This document shows, piece by piece, positions 52,742-60,532 of a DNA stretch of 64,000 nucleotides. The translations under genes were made by a program, and so were the position numbers. This stretch comes from Acidobacteriota bacterium (GTDB lineage Bacteria > Acidobacteriota > Blastocatellia > Pyrinomonadales > Pyrinomonadaceae): positions 186,001 to 250,000 of the forward strand of contig JAIVJZ010000041.1 of assembly GCA_020199775.1 (NCBI GenBank), written 5' to 3'. Numbering within the stretch: the stretch's first letter is position 1; each line of letters begins with the position of its first letter. The notes below the pieces were generated by a model that made no database searches, was not told the origin of the DNA, and was given only the letters and a program-made list of their open reading frames with translations.

Positions 52742-53188
52742 ATGGAACAGTTAGAACACCCAAGCCAGGCCGTATGGGATAAGCGCCGAGATTGCTTTGA
52801 TAAATACATGAACCCCCAAGATGCGGGCTCTGTGGCCTACATGCTTGATGAACAAGCCTGTGCGCTGACTGCAGACCTTCAGGCAATGTTCTGTGATGGT
52901 GCATGGGTAGGTGTCATTGTGCTAGCCGCAGCTATTGTAGAGGCACAACTACGACTTGAAGTTGGGGGAAGCAGGTTGAGCGCACACCAGTTAATCAATC
53001 TTGGCGCCCAAGGAGATGCCGAGCTTCACTGGTTACGACAAAGCCGAAACAGACTTATTCATGCAAATCCAGATAAGCCAGAACTCACAGTCGATGACCA
53101 ATGGTCAAAGCGAGACAAATTAGAAGCTGATGCGAATAAAGCGGTAAAACTTGTGAGCCAAGTATTCTTTATGTCTCCCTGGATATGA
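52742..53188 (+). CDS. Second HEPN-like protein (148 aa)
   Basis: Helical. LRQSRNRLIHANPDKP has R102-x4-H107, the same R-N-x3-H spacing as the protein at 51391. The preceding helix (WVGVIVLAAAIVEAQLRLEV) and GAQGDAELHWL fit a minimal HEPN bundle. A small HEPN of this size often works as the toxin or the antitoxin-like partner of a MNT nucleotidyltransferase, but no MNT gene is next to it. Confidence 0.6.
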   Translation: MEQLEHPSQAVWDKRRDCFDKYMNPQDAGSVAYMLDEQACALTADLQAMFCDGAWVGVIVLAAAIVEAQLRLEVGGSRLSAHQLINLGAQGDAELHWLRQSRNRLIHANPDKPELTVDDQWSKRDKLEADANKAVKLVSQVFFMSPWI

Positions 53189-53206
53189 CTTCATAAAGGT
53201 GGCCTT

Positions 53207-54016
53207 ATGATAGAAAAGTGGCAGACCAGACGCGTCCTTGTCCTCGGGATGACATATCCCTCACACTCAAAGAAATATACCGAAACGGTGTGCACAGGTG
53301 GCCTCTGGGAAGACTCCCTTGAGATGTGCCGCCTGCGTCCCGTACCGCAGCGGTATCTCGATCCGGCGCACCGTGTTCATAAGTTTCAGTGGGTCAGCGT
53401 ACGCGTGCAAAAAGACCCTTCCGACCCCCGGCCGGAAAGTTGGAAAGTCGATCCGGAATCTATTGAGCCGCAGGAGAAAGTGGCCGACCACCAGGAGCGG
53501 CGAAGACTCGTCGAGTCTTCACCCCATTTTTGCCGCTCGGTAGAAGAACTACAGGAACTGAACGAGGCGCGAGATACATCGCTCGGTATCATTACGCCGG
53601 AGAGCATTCTCGATTGCTCGATAGAGTTGAAGCCTGAATCGGATCGACAAGAGTGGATGAACAAAGAGTATGCGCGAGCACGCCAAGAGGTGCTCTTCGG
53701 TGAAAAGCCTAAACCGCTCGCCTTCCCGGAGGCACGATTCTTTGTCCACTGGCGATGCGACGAAACAGATTGTCAGGGGCACAAGATGAGCCTGCACCAA
53801 TGGGGCATCCACGAACTTTACCGGAAATATACAGACAGTGAAGAGGCAAAAGAGAAGGTGCTCCAGAAGATGCGGCAGGAACTAGATGAGAGCATAAAGG
53901 ACATCTACATGTTCCTCGGCACCTTCCGCACCGTCATGTACAACTTCGGATTGATGGATACTTATTCTCCGCCCGCGCGCGGTGATCGTAAGCAGATCAG
54001 CCTGTTCCGAAGTTAG
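53207..54016 (+). CDS. Uncharacterised Cys/His-motif protein (269 aa)
   Basis: The N-terminal half begins RRVLVLGMTYPSHSKKYTET and CTGGLWEDSLEMCRLRPVPQ, probably a small beta domain. The second half holds WRCDETDCQGHKMSLHQWGI, a C-x4-C-x2-H-x4-H arrangement that may bind metal, followed by helices. The convergent DUF488 gene overlaps its end by 4 bp. I do not recognise the family; a joint role with DUF488 is inference. Confidence 0.5.
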   Translation: MIEKWQTRRVLVLGMTYPSHSKKYTETVCTGGLWEDSLEMCRLRPVPQRYLDPAHRVHKFQWVSVRVQKDPSDPRPESWKVDPESIEPQEKVADHQERRRLVESSPHFCRSVEELQELNEARDTSLGIITPESILDCSIELKPESDRQEWMNKEYARARQEVLFGEKPKPLAFPEARFFVHWRCDETDCQGHKMSLHQWGIHELYRKYTDSEEAKEKVLQKMRQELDESIKDIYMFLGTFRTVMYNFGLMDTYSPPARGDRKQISLFRS

Positions 54017-54546
54017 GCTGGAAGAGGAACAGGCAACAGCGACGGAGCAATGCGGCCCGATTTACGTCGTTTGGCGGGGAGGGGGTCTTCCGTTTCGGGT
54101 ACTGCCAGAGGCAGGTGAACAGGCTCGACTGCTGGATAGGCTTCAAGCAAGTAGTTAACCAGAACGGAACGATGACAGTCGGCCGTGAGGTGTTCATAAC
54201 AGGTAAGGCATGCTGGACGCCCCCGCTCAGCGGCCGCGCGAACGTGTGAGTATAACTCTTCGACAACTTCGGGGTGAAGAGCCAGATATTCGCTATATCG
54301 GAGCATGCACTCTTCAGTGGAGTTGACCGTCTTCCGAATGGCTGATGGGTTCCCGGCAACATTCAAATGCACGTAGTCGAGGCCATATGAAGCGAGTCCG
54401 TCACGGAACGGCGACTTCACATACTGCGGGCGATAGCTCCACGCTCGTTCGCGCACATCGAGCACGACGCCCGCGCCAGCCTCTTGCAGGATCAATGCAT
54501 AGGCTTCGAGCGAGAGGCCCTGATAGCCGAGTGTAAAGAGTTTCAT
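54013..54546 (-). CDS. DUF488-family protein
   Basis: 177 residues. LFTLGYQGLSLEAYALILQE, VVLDVRERAWSYRPQYVKSP and ACLTCYEHLTADCHRSVL (conserved Cys-Tyr-Glu and Cys-His-Arg) define DUF488. These proteins often occur in phage and defence islands, with unknown enzymology. It faces the integrase direction away and overlaps the 53207 gene tail to tail. Confidence 0.85.
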   Translation of the reverse strand: MKLFTLGYQGLSLEAYALILQEAGAGVVLDVRERAWSYRPQYVKSPFRDGLASYGLDYVHLNVAGNPSAIRKTVNSTEECMLRYSEYLALHPEVVEELYSHVRAAAERGRPACLTCYEHLTADCHRSVLVNYLLEAYPAVEPVHLPLAVPETEDPLPAKRRKSGRIAPSLLPVPLPA

Positions 54547-54679
54547 AGATTGGATCAGGAGTAATTATCGCGAACGTTGAAAGCTGGTCGGGCGGGATTC
54601 TAACAGACTCGGATCAAAGGTAAAGAACTTTTTATTCCGCAACTCCCGATGCGGCCCCAACACCACAGGAATAATTCGC

Positions 54680-55861
54680 ATGGGAGTCAAACAGGAATGG
54701 AGCGATAAGCACAACCGCGAGGTCTGGGGCTACGACGCGCGCATCGGTATCGGGGACAGGCGCAGGCGCGTCCGCCGCTTCGGCTTCTCGTCCCGCGCCG
54801 CCGCCGAGATCGCGCTCTCGAAAGCCCGCGTCACCGAGAACGAACGCCGCGCCGGCGTTATCCCCGAAGAGCCGCCTGCCGTTATCACCCTCCGGCAACT
54901 GATCGAGGTACGCGTCAAGGGCATGCCCGTCCCGAAGGGCACGCCCGGCTACTACTCGCGCAACCAGGCCATCGGTGACCTCGAACGCTTTCTCTCGATG
55001 ACCGACGGAGAGATGCCGGTCGAGCAACTCTCCACCGCCCACGTCGCCCGCTACCGCGACGCTCGGCTCGCCTCCGGCCTCCAGCCGCAGACGGTCTTCC
55101 GCGAGATCACGAACCTGCAAGCCTGTTTTAACTCCGCCCGGGAGCACTTCCCCGAACTCGAGACTTGGCGCCCGCCGCAGCGCCCCAAGCTAAGGCTCCC
55201 GAAAGGGCAACGCGAGGCCACATTCGCCCCAGAAGATGTCGCGCGCCTCCTCGCCTACCTCCGCCGCCCGCGCGAGGCGACGCACGCGCGCTACAGCCGC
55301 GAGCCCGCGCGCGCCTACCGCGCCCGCCTCGCCGCCGCGGACTCTTTCCAGATCGCGCTCCAGACGGCCGGGCGCTCTGGCGAAGTCTACCGCCTGCGCT
55401 GGGCCGACGTGCTCTGGCACAAGGGCGCGCTCCGGGTCGACTCGACCAAGCTCGACGAGGAGGGCGTCATCTTCCTGCCTGACTCCCTGATGGAACTGCT
55501 CCGCCGCCGGCGCGACGCCCAAGTCGGGACGCCGGGCGTCTGGGTCTTCCCTTCCGACCTCTGCCCCGAGCGGCACGTCTCGCGAGGCTACACTTCGATC
55601 ATCCGCCAAGCGGCGATCGAGCTCGGCATCCCGTGGGGCTACGAGACGCCGGGCGGTGTCGTCTTCCACACCACGCGCCACACGGCGACGACCGCCATGC
55701 TCGACGCCGGCAACGATCTGCCGACCGTGCAGGCGCAGACCAGGCACAGCGACAAGACGATGCTCATGCGCTACGGCCATGCCTCGGCCCGCTCGCGTCG
55801 CGCCGCCGTCACCGCGCTCGACCAATTCGCGCCTGCCGAGGCCGAAGAGGGCCAGGAATGA
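54680..55861 (+). CDS. int: Phage integrase (tyrosine recombinase)
   Basis: 393 residues. The N-terminal WGYDARIGIGDRRRRVRRFGFSS is an AP2-like arm-binding domain, followed by a core-binding domain (about 75-170) and the catalytic domain. Catalytic residues: Arg in TAGRSGEVYRLRW, Lys in VDSTKLDEEG, HTTRH near residue 332, His in TRHSDKTMLMRYGH and the nucleophile Tyr near residue 363. It ends one base before the arm-type repeat and lies about 110 bp from attR, so it is the integrase of this prophage. Confidence 0.95.
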   Translation: MGVKQEWSDKHNREVWGYDARIGIGDRRRRVRRFGFSSRAAAEIALSKARVTENERRAGVIPEEPPAVITLRQLIEVRVKGMPVPKGTPGYYSRNQAIGDLERFLSMTDGEMPVEQLSTAHVARYRDARLASGLQPQTVFREITNLQACFNSAREHFPELETWRPPQRPKLRLPKGQREATFAPEDVARLLAYLRRPREATHARYSREPARAYRARLAAADSFQIALQTAGRSGEVYRLRWADVLWHKGALRVDSTKLDEEGVIFLPDSLMELLRRRRDAQVGTPGVWVFPSDLCPERHVSRGYTSIIRQAAIELGIPWGYETPGGVVFHTTRHTATTAMLDAGNDLPTVQAQTRHSDKTMLMRYGHASARSRRAAVTALDQFAPAEAEEGQE

Positions 55862-55882
55862 GTGTCCACTTTTTCGTCCACT
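55862..55882. promoter_or_regulatory. Phage arm-type integrase site, right end
   Basis: GTGTCCACTTTTTCGTCCACT. The word GTCCACTTTTT occurs twice with a 12-bp period (55864-55886). It begins just after the int stop codon and lies 92 bp before the attR core. Confidence 0.6.
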
Positions 55883-55926
55883 TTTTAGGCAGAATGGGCA
55901 GCTTGGGTAACATGGGTAGGTACAGC

Positions 55927-55961
55927 AAAAAAGAGAGGGCTTCAAAAAGCCCTCTCTTTCG
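55927..55961. terminator. Bidirectional terminator between int and tRNA-Gly
   Basis: An 11-bp stem (AAAGAGAGGGC/GCCCTCTCTTT) flanked by A-runs and T-runs. It can end both int and the restored tRNA-Gly transcript, so the phage supplies the tRNA's new terminator. Confidence 0.85.
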
Positions 55962-55974
55962 CTAATGTTGTGTA

Positions 55975-56016
55975 TTGAAGCGGGCGACGAGACTCGAACT
56001 CGCAACCCTCAGCTTG
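55975..56016 (-). other. attR: phage-borne 3' half of tRNA-Gly
   Basis: Identical to attL at 16528-16569 over 42 bp. It supplies the 3' half of the gene so the tRNA remains intact after integration. Confidence 0.93.
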
Positions 56017-56050
56017 GGAAGCTGATGCGCTACCATTGCGCCACACCCGC
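55979..56050 (-). tRNA. tRNA-Gly(CCC)
   Basis: 72 nt with a 7-bp acceptor stem (GCGGGTG/CGCCCGC, one T-G pair), D arm GCGC-AATGGTA-GCGC, anticodon arm TCAGC-TTCCCAA-GCTGA, T arm GCGAG-TTCGAGT-CTCGT and U73. The anticodon CCC reads GGG Gly codons. CCA is not encoded. Confidence 0.95.
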
Positions 56051-56214
56051 TCAAAGAGGAAAGGCATCCGGCGTCCGCTTGGGCTTCAGGCAAACGCTTT
56101 TGGATGCGTTGAAAGATACTCAAACGCGTGCGCGGCTGTCAAACTCAGGTTAGCCGGGCGACGCTCGTCGCCACGGTTGGCGGCTCTCTCCCGCACGGGA
56201 TTTTCGCATCAAGT

Positions 56215-57603
56215 TTAATCGCCTTCGACCAATTCCGGCTGTGTTTGTTTCCGTATGAAGGCTGCGGCGTCCGGCGGGGGCGTCGTCCCGTGGGAGTGGG
56301 CTTTGCAGGCGTCCGTCTTGAGCACGGGGGCGAGGGCGGAGGGGTCGAGGGCGCCGACGGATTCGGCGGAGTTGGCGATGTAGCCCCGCATCTGTTCGAC
56401 GAGCGGGGTCGCGCTCCAACGCCCCTCCTGCGCGGGGTCGTCGTTGAGGCGGTAGAGGCCGAGTTCGAGGCGGTAGTGTTCGAGCGGCGATTGGCCGTGA
56501 CGGTAACGCCAGTCGATCATCGTGAACATCGGAAACCACGTGTAGCCGATGACGGGCACGCGCTGGCCGCGCAGGTATTTCACCGATTCGATGGACGACT
56601 TCAACCAGCGCGCGCGCAACTCTTCCGAGCCGAACGCGCTCGTCTCCGTGATGATGACGGGCGCTTTGTAGCGTTGGTAGTAATCGTTGATGACGGCGGC
56701 GAAGCCCGCGCCGTCCTCTTCGTGCGCGCGGTAGGCGAGACGCCCTTTCGGATCGACGTAGAGATGCTGCGTTGACCACTGCGGGTAGAAATTCATGCCG
56801 AGCACGTCGAGCGAGATTTTGTGGCGCGCGATCTCGTCGAGCATGTCGATGCTCGCGCCGCTACGGATGAGCCACGCGAAGAGCGGGTGGTCGTGCGTGA
56901 TCTGGCCGACGAGCAGGTCGTAGGCGAGGTAGCCGCGCCGCTGCTCCTCCGCGGCGAGCGATTCCAAATCCTGCCGGATGGCGCGGCTCAAGCCCGTCGC
57001 CTCGACGTGTACCATGATCGAGTGCGGGTCGACCTCTTTGATCGCCTCGACGGTGGCGATGATGCCGCGCACGAGTTGCAGCATGATACGGATGTAGCCC
57101 GCGTCGCCGCGCAGGTAAGGCGGCCACAGGCCGCGCTTGCCGCACATCAGCGCGTTGACGATGGGTTCGTTCAAGGGCGTGTACCACTTGACCAAATCCT
57201 TGTAGCGGCGCGCGAAGGCCGAGGCGTAATTCGAGACGGCGCGCACGTAGTCTTTGCTGATGAACTCCTTCTTGAGCCACATCGGGCAGCCGTAGTGCAT
57301 CAGATCGACGATGGGCGTGATCCCTAGTTCCTCGATCATGTAGGGCAGCACTTCGTCCGCCCAACGCCAGTCGAACACGCCCGGCTCCGGCTCGACCCTG
57401 TACCACGGCACGCCCCAGCGCAAAGCGCGCACGCCGAGGTCGCGACCCAGAGCGAGGTCTTCGCGCCAGTGCTCGTAGTGTCCCATCAACTGGTATTCGT
57501 CGAGCGCGCGATGGCCCGCCTTCACCTGCGGCACGAACGTGTCCTCCACGCCGCTCGCCCAGATAAAGTCTTCCGGCCTCGTTCCCAGTATCAATTCATT
57601 CAT
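56215..57603 (-). CDS. Glycoside hydrolase family 1 beta-glycosidase
   Basis: 462 residues. WASGVEDTFVPQ opens the barrel, LRWGVPWYRVEPEPGVFDW and the acid/base WYTPLNEP are GH1 motifs, and VIITETSAFG carries the nucleophile Glu. There is no signal peptide, so it acts in the cytoplasm on imported glycosides. The next upstream gene is a GH43 enzyme, so both probably serve plant-polysaccharide use. Its 3' end adjoins the tRNA-Gly. Confidence 0.88.
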   Translation of the reverse strand: MNELILGTRPEDFIWASGVEDTFVPQVKAGHRALDEYQLMGHYEHWREDLALGRDLGVRALRWGVPWYRVEPEPGVFDWRWADEVLPYMIEELGITPIVDLMHYGCPMWLKKEFISKDYVRAVSNYASAFARRYKDLVKWYTPLNEPIVNALMCGKRGLWPPYLRGDAGYIRIMLQLVRGIIATVEAIKEVDPHSIMVHVEATGLSRAIRQDLESLAAEEQRRGYLAYDLLVGQITHDHPLFAWLIRSGASIDMLDEIARHKISLDVLGMNFYPQWSTQHLYVDPKGRLAYRAHEEDGAGFAAVINDYYQRYKAPVIITETSAFGSEELRARWLKSSIESVKYLRGQRVPVIGYTWFPMFTMIDWRYRHGQSPLEHYRLELGLYRLNDDPAQEGRWSATPLVEQMRGYIANSAESVGALDPSALAPVLKTDACKAHSHGTTPPPDAAAFIRKQTQPELVEGD

Positions 57604-57611
57604 AAGTAAAA

Positions 57612-57690
57612 GTCGTGAATCGTGAATCGTGAATCGTGAATAGACTAAAACAGTCTTCTTTCTATTGACGATTTACGATTCACGATTCAC
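57612..57690. repeat. Intergenic inverted repeat (CGTGAAT words)
   Basis: Four tandem CGTGAAT units (57612-57642) and an inverted counterpart ATTCACGATTCAC (57663-57690) that overlaps the end of the GH43 gene. A related short word occurs at 43083-43100 in the prophage. Confidence 0.75.
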
Positions 57691-59764
57691 CAATCTTCGT
57701 GAGCCGCACCATGTCGAAGGCGACGGAGGCGCGATGTGCGTAGAGGCCGACGCCCGTGGCCTCTGTGGTGATGCCGGTCTCGCCGAGCGGAGTGGCCTCC
57801 CACCCGACGGCGAGCCGTCCCTGTTGTTTGCGAAAGCGAAACTGTTGCATGACGAACGGGTCGAACGATGCGGGGAGCGGCCATCTTTCCACTATCGAAC
57901 CATTTTCGAGCGAATCTTGTTCGGGCGAATCAATGTCGAAGTTGCGGGCGACGAGCGTCCAACTGTCGCCCTCCGCGGCGCGCTCGACGGTGAACAGCGG
58001 AGCGGAATCTGTCGCGCCGGAGGCCGGGTAGAAACCGTAGCAGCCCTTCGCGCCGGGACGCTCGCGCTCAAGCCGCACGTTGACGACCAACTCGTAAGAC
58101 TCAAGCGGCAGCCCTCTGGTGATGACCCGGCTGTCGCCGCCTTCCGCATCGTCAAAGCGCAGCAGGTTATCTTTTAACTGCCACCCCTCGCCGCGGTGTC
58201 GCCAGCCGCGTTCGGCCAGAGATCGTTCCGGCCGCATGAACAGTTCTTCCCACCCTGTTGTTAGCTCGAATCCCTTGAAGGTTGCCGCCGCGCCTTCCGT
58301 GACGAGCGCGACCCCGTCCGGCGCGACGTTCAGCGTACCTTGCCAGCGCACGACTCTTTCGTCAAGAAAAATAGTCGCGAAGTTGCCGTCAACCTCCGCG
58401 CGCAGCAGGTGCAGGGCGCGCGGCTCGAAATCCGTAGGCAGCGCGAAACGCGTCTCCGTATGCTCGCCGTCTGCTGTCGCCAACCAATGCACGAGCGCCT
58501 CGTTCGCTTCCGGCTCAAGCATAAATTGCAGGACGTGCTCGCCATCCTTCAAGAACGCGACGCCGAACGCGCCCGACGCGACGCCCGCGCCGTCCTCTAC
58601 CTCCGCGCGCAGACTCACTTCCACAAGGAAACTCGCCGCGCCCGACGCGCAATGCGCCGACGCCCGCACGCCCGCCGCGGCCGACTCCTGCCGCGCCTCG
58701 CCGTCGCGCACGCTCCAACGCCCGCCGCCCTCGCGCGTCCACCCCTCGCCCAAATCTCCCACGCGCTCGCCGGAAAAACCCTTGAAGGTCGGGGCGAGCG
58801 GCGCGGGTTGCGGCGCGGTCGTCGCGCCGAGCACGGTCATGCGTTCGCCCACCCAGTCGAGCCGGTCGATGGCGAGGACGCGCCCGCGCTCGCCGTCCCA
58901 ACGGTGATAGACGCAGAACAACTGCCGGTTGTCCGGCGCACGCACGACCGAGTTATGGCCGGGGCCGATGACACGTTCAGGGATCGTCCGCAGGATGGGC
59001 AGCACGCGCTCTCCGTCGGCCGACTGCTCCCACTCGTCTTCGCGCTCGACGCGTTCGCTCACGGCGTAGCTCACGCCGTAAGTCAGGTTCTGCCAGTTGC
59101 CGCCGCTGAACATCTGGTAGTAGAGGTTTTTTCGGCGCACGACGAACGGCCCCTCGACCGTGTGCCAGCGCACGCCGCCCTTCTCTTTGCGCTGCGGGTC
59201 GTAGACCTGCCAATCGTAGCGTGCGCGCGTCACGGGGCGCGGGTCGCCCGCGAGCGTGAAGGGGTCGAGCATCCGGTCGCGGACAGTGCCCGTGCCGATG
59301 TGCGTGTGCGTGAGAAAATCGGTCGCGTAGAAGAGCCAGCGCACGCCCTCCTCGTCTATGAAGACGTGCGGGTCGATGGCAAACTCCGCGCCGGTCAACC
59401 CGCGGCCGCTGTCCGTGAACGGCCCCGCCGGGTGCGTGGCGGCGGCCACTCTCACGTGCATCAACTTTTCGTTGCCGACGCTGTAATACATCAGAAAACG
59501 CCCGTTCTCGTAGACGACTTCGGGAGCCCAGTAGCAGGGGTGGTCGCCGGGGAGCGGGGCGAGCGCGCCGTCGAGTTCGCGCCAGTTGATCAGGTCGGGC
59601 GAATGGAGCACGCCGAAGGCGCGGCCGTCGCGCCAGAAGCCCGTGCAGTAAGCCCAATATTCGCCGCCGTGCTTGATGATGAAGGGGTCTGGGAAGTCGC
59701 GCCCGTAGACGGGATTGAGATAAGTGGCTTTGTTTGTCGCGCCCGCGTCGTGTGTAGAGGTCAT
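57680..59764 (-). CDS. Glycoside hydrolase family 43 with C-terminal jelly-roll region
   Basis: 694 residues from the ATG at 59764; a TTG at 59827 would add 21. The five-bladed propeller has NPVYGRDFPDPFIIKHGGEY with the catalytic base Asp, CYWAPEVVYENGRFLMYYSV, FAIDPHVFIDEEGVRWLFYA and VEGPFVVRRKNLYYQMFSGG with the acid Glu. Two lectin-like regions follow from about residue 340. Likely beta-xylosidase or arabinofuranosidase. No signal peptide was seen. Confidence 0.88.
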   Translation of the reverse strand: MTSTHDAGATNKATYLNPVYGRDFPDPFIIKHGGEYWAYCTGFWRDGRAFGVLHSPDLINWRELDGALAPLPGDHPCYWAPEVVYENGRFLMYYSVGNEKLMHVRVAAATHPAGPFTDSGRGLTGAEFAIDPHVFIDEEGVRWLFYATDFLTHTHIGTGTVRDRMLDPFTLAGDPRPVTRARYDWQVYDPQRKEKGGVRWHTVEGPFVVRRKNLYYQMFSGGNWQNLTYGVSYAVSERVEREDEWEQSADGERVLPILRTIPERVIGPGHNSVVRAPDNRQLFCVYHRWDGERGRVLAIDRLDWVGERMTVLGATTAPQPAPLAPTFKGFSGERVGDLGEGWTREGGGRWSVRDGEARQESAAAGVRASAHCASGAASFLVEVSLRAEVEDGAGVASGAFGVAFLKDGEHVLQFMLEPEANEALVHWLATADGEHTETRFALPTDFEPRALHLLRAEVDGNFATIFLDERVVRWQGTLNVAPDGVALVTEGAAATFKGFELTTGWEELFMRPERSLAERGWRHRGEGWQLKDNLLRFDDAEGGDSRVITRGLPLESYELVVNVRLERERPGAKGCYGFYPASGATDSAPLFTVERAAEGDSWTLVARNFDIDSPEQDSLENGSIVERWPLPASFDPFVMQQFRFRKQQGRLAVGWEATPLGETGITTEATGVGLYAHRASVAFDMVRLTKIGES

Positions 59765-59830
59765 GAATAGCCCTGTCGGTTCGCTTGCCAACGTCTTCTG
59801 ATTCGGCGCGGCGTCCGAGGGTTGCAAACT

Positions 59831-59919
59831 AAGGGATGAGGGCGGAGAGATGAGGGATGAATCAGGAAACTACTCAAGGAAGTTAAGCATTCCTTTCATC
59901 CCTCCGCCCTCATCCCTTT
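59831..59919. repeat. Intergenic inverted repeat (GGGATGAGGG words)
   Basis: AAGGGATGAGGGCGGAGAG with GATGAGGGATGA (59831-59860) and its inverse TCATCCCTCCGCCCTCATCC at 59897-59919. Same design as the other host intergenic repeats. Confidence 0.8.
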
Positions 59920-59922
59920 CCC

Positions 59923-60489
59923 TCAGTTCGCCACGTTTTCGCGCCCGTAGCGCAGCGTCTTCGACATCCAGACGAGTTCCTTCAGAAAACTCTCCGTGCG
60001 TTTGACGTACGACTCGTCGAGCAGCGCGCCCGACTCGTCGAAAATCTTCCCCACTCTGGAAAAGTTGCCGTCGTTGAAGATGGCGACGAGCCCGAATTCA
60101 CGCAACACGGGCAACAGATTTTCGATGACGCGCGTGCCGCCGAAGCCGCCCGCCGAGACGCCGCAGACGCCCACGGCCTTATGTATATATTCCTTCAGGT
60201 TGGTGTCGAGCGCGTGTTTGAGCATGCCCGGATAACCGTGATTGTATTCGGGCGTGACGATGACGAGGCCGTCGGCGCGCGCGCACGCGCGACTAAAACC
60301 CACGTCTTTGATGGCCTCGCCCGCGTCGTCGGTCGGCAAGTTGAGCGCGCGCACGTCAATCAACTCGGTCTCTACCCCGGCGCGCTTTTCCAACTCGCCG
60401 CACACGAACCGCGCGACGTGTTCGCTCATGCGCCCCTGTCGCGGCGTGCCCAGAATCACCGGGATGAAAAGCGGTCGCTCCGTTGTCAT
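59923..60489 (-). CDS. NADPH-dependent FMN reductase family protein
   Basis: 188 residues from the ATG at 60489 (60504 also possible). VILGTPRQGRMSEHVARF is the FMN phosphate loop; VIVTPEYNHGYPGMLKHALD is the flavin and dimer motif of this flavodoxin-like family. It reduces flavin or quinone-type substrates with NADPH. Next gene upstream is the aminotransferase. Confidence 0.9.
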   Translation of the reverse strand: MTTERPLFIPVILGTPRQGRMSEHVARFVCGELEKRAGVETELIDVRALNLPTDDAGEAIKDVGFSRACARADGLVIVTPEYNHGYPGMLKHALDTNLKEYIHKAVGVCGVSAGGFGGTRVIENLLPVLREFGLVAIFNDGNFSRVGKIFDESGALLDESYVKRTESFLKELVWMSKTLRYGRENVAN

Positions 60490-60532
60490 GGTGTCTGCTC
60501 CCATTCTTTCTCAGGCGGCGTCGAAACTTTTC

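Larger units (their letters stand above)
16528..56016. mobile_element. Siphovirus-type prophage integrated in tRNA-Gly(CCC)
   Basis: About 39.5 kb between two 42-bp perfect direct repeats. It carries terminase, portal, capsid, tail, tape measure, fibre, lysis-type, replication, Cro/CI immunity and integrase genes in a normal order, with no obvious frame-breaking lesions. It may therefore still be inducible. GC is close to the host in the structural genes and lower in the cargo block at 48.4-54.5 kb and in the moron at 42.3 kb. Confidence 0.95.

Noticed and set aside
58340..59770. 476-codon plus-strand frame opposite GH43
   Set aside because: The minus-strand GH43 motifs are unambiguous; the plus frame has only composition-driven sequence.
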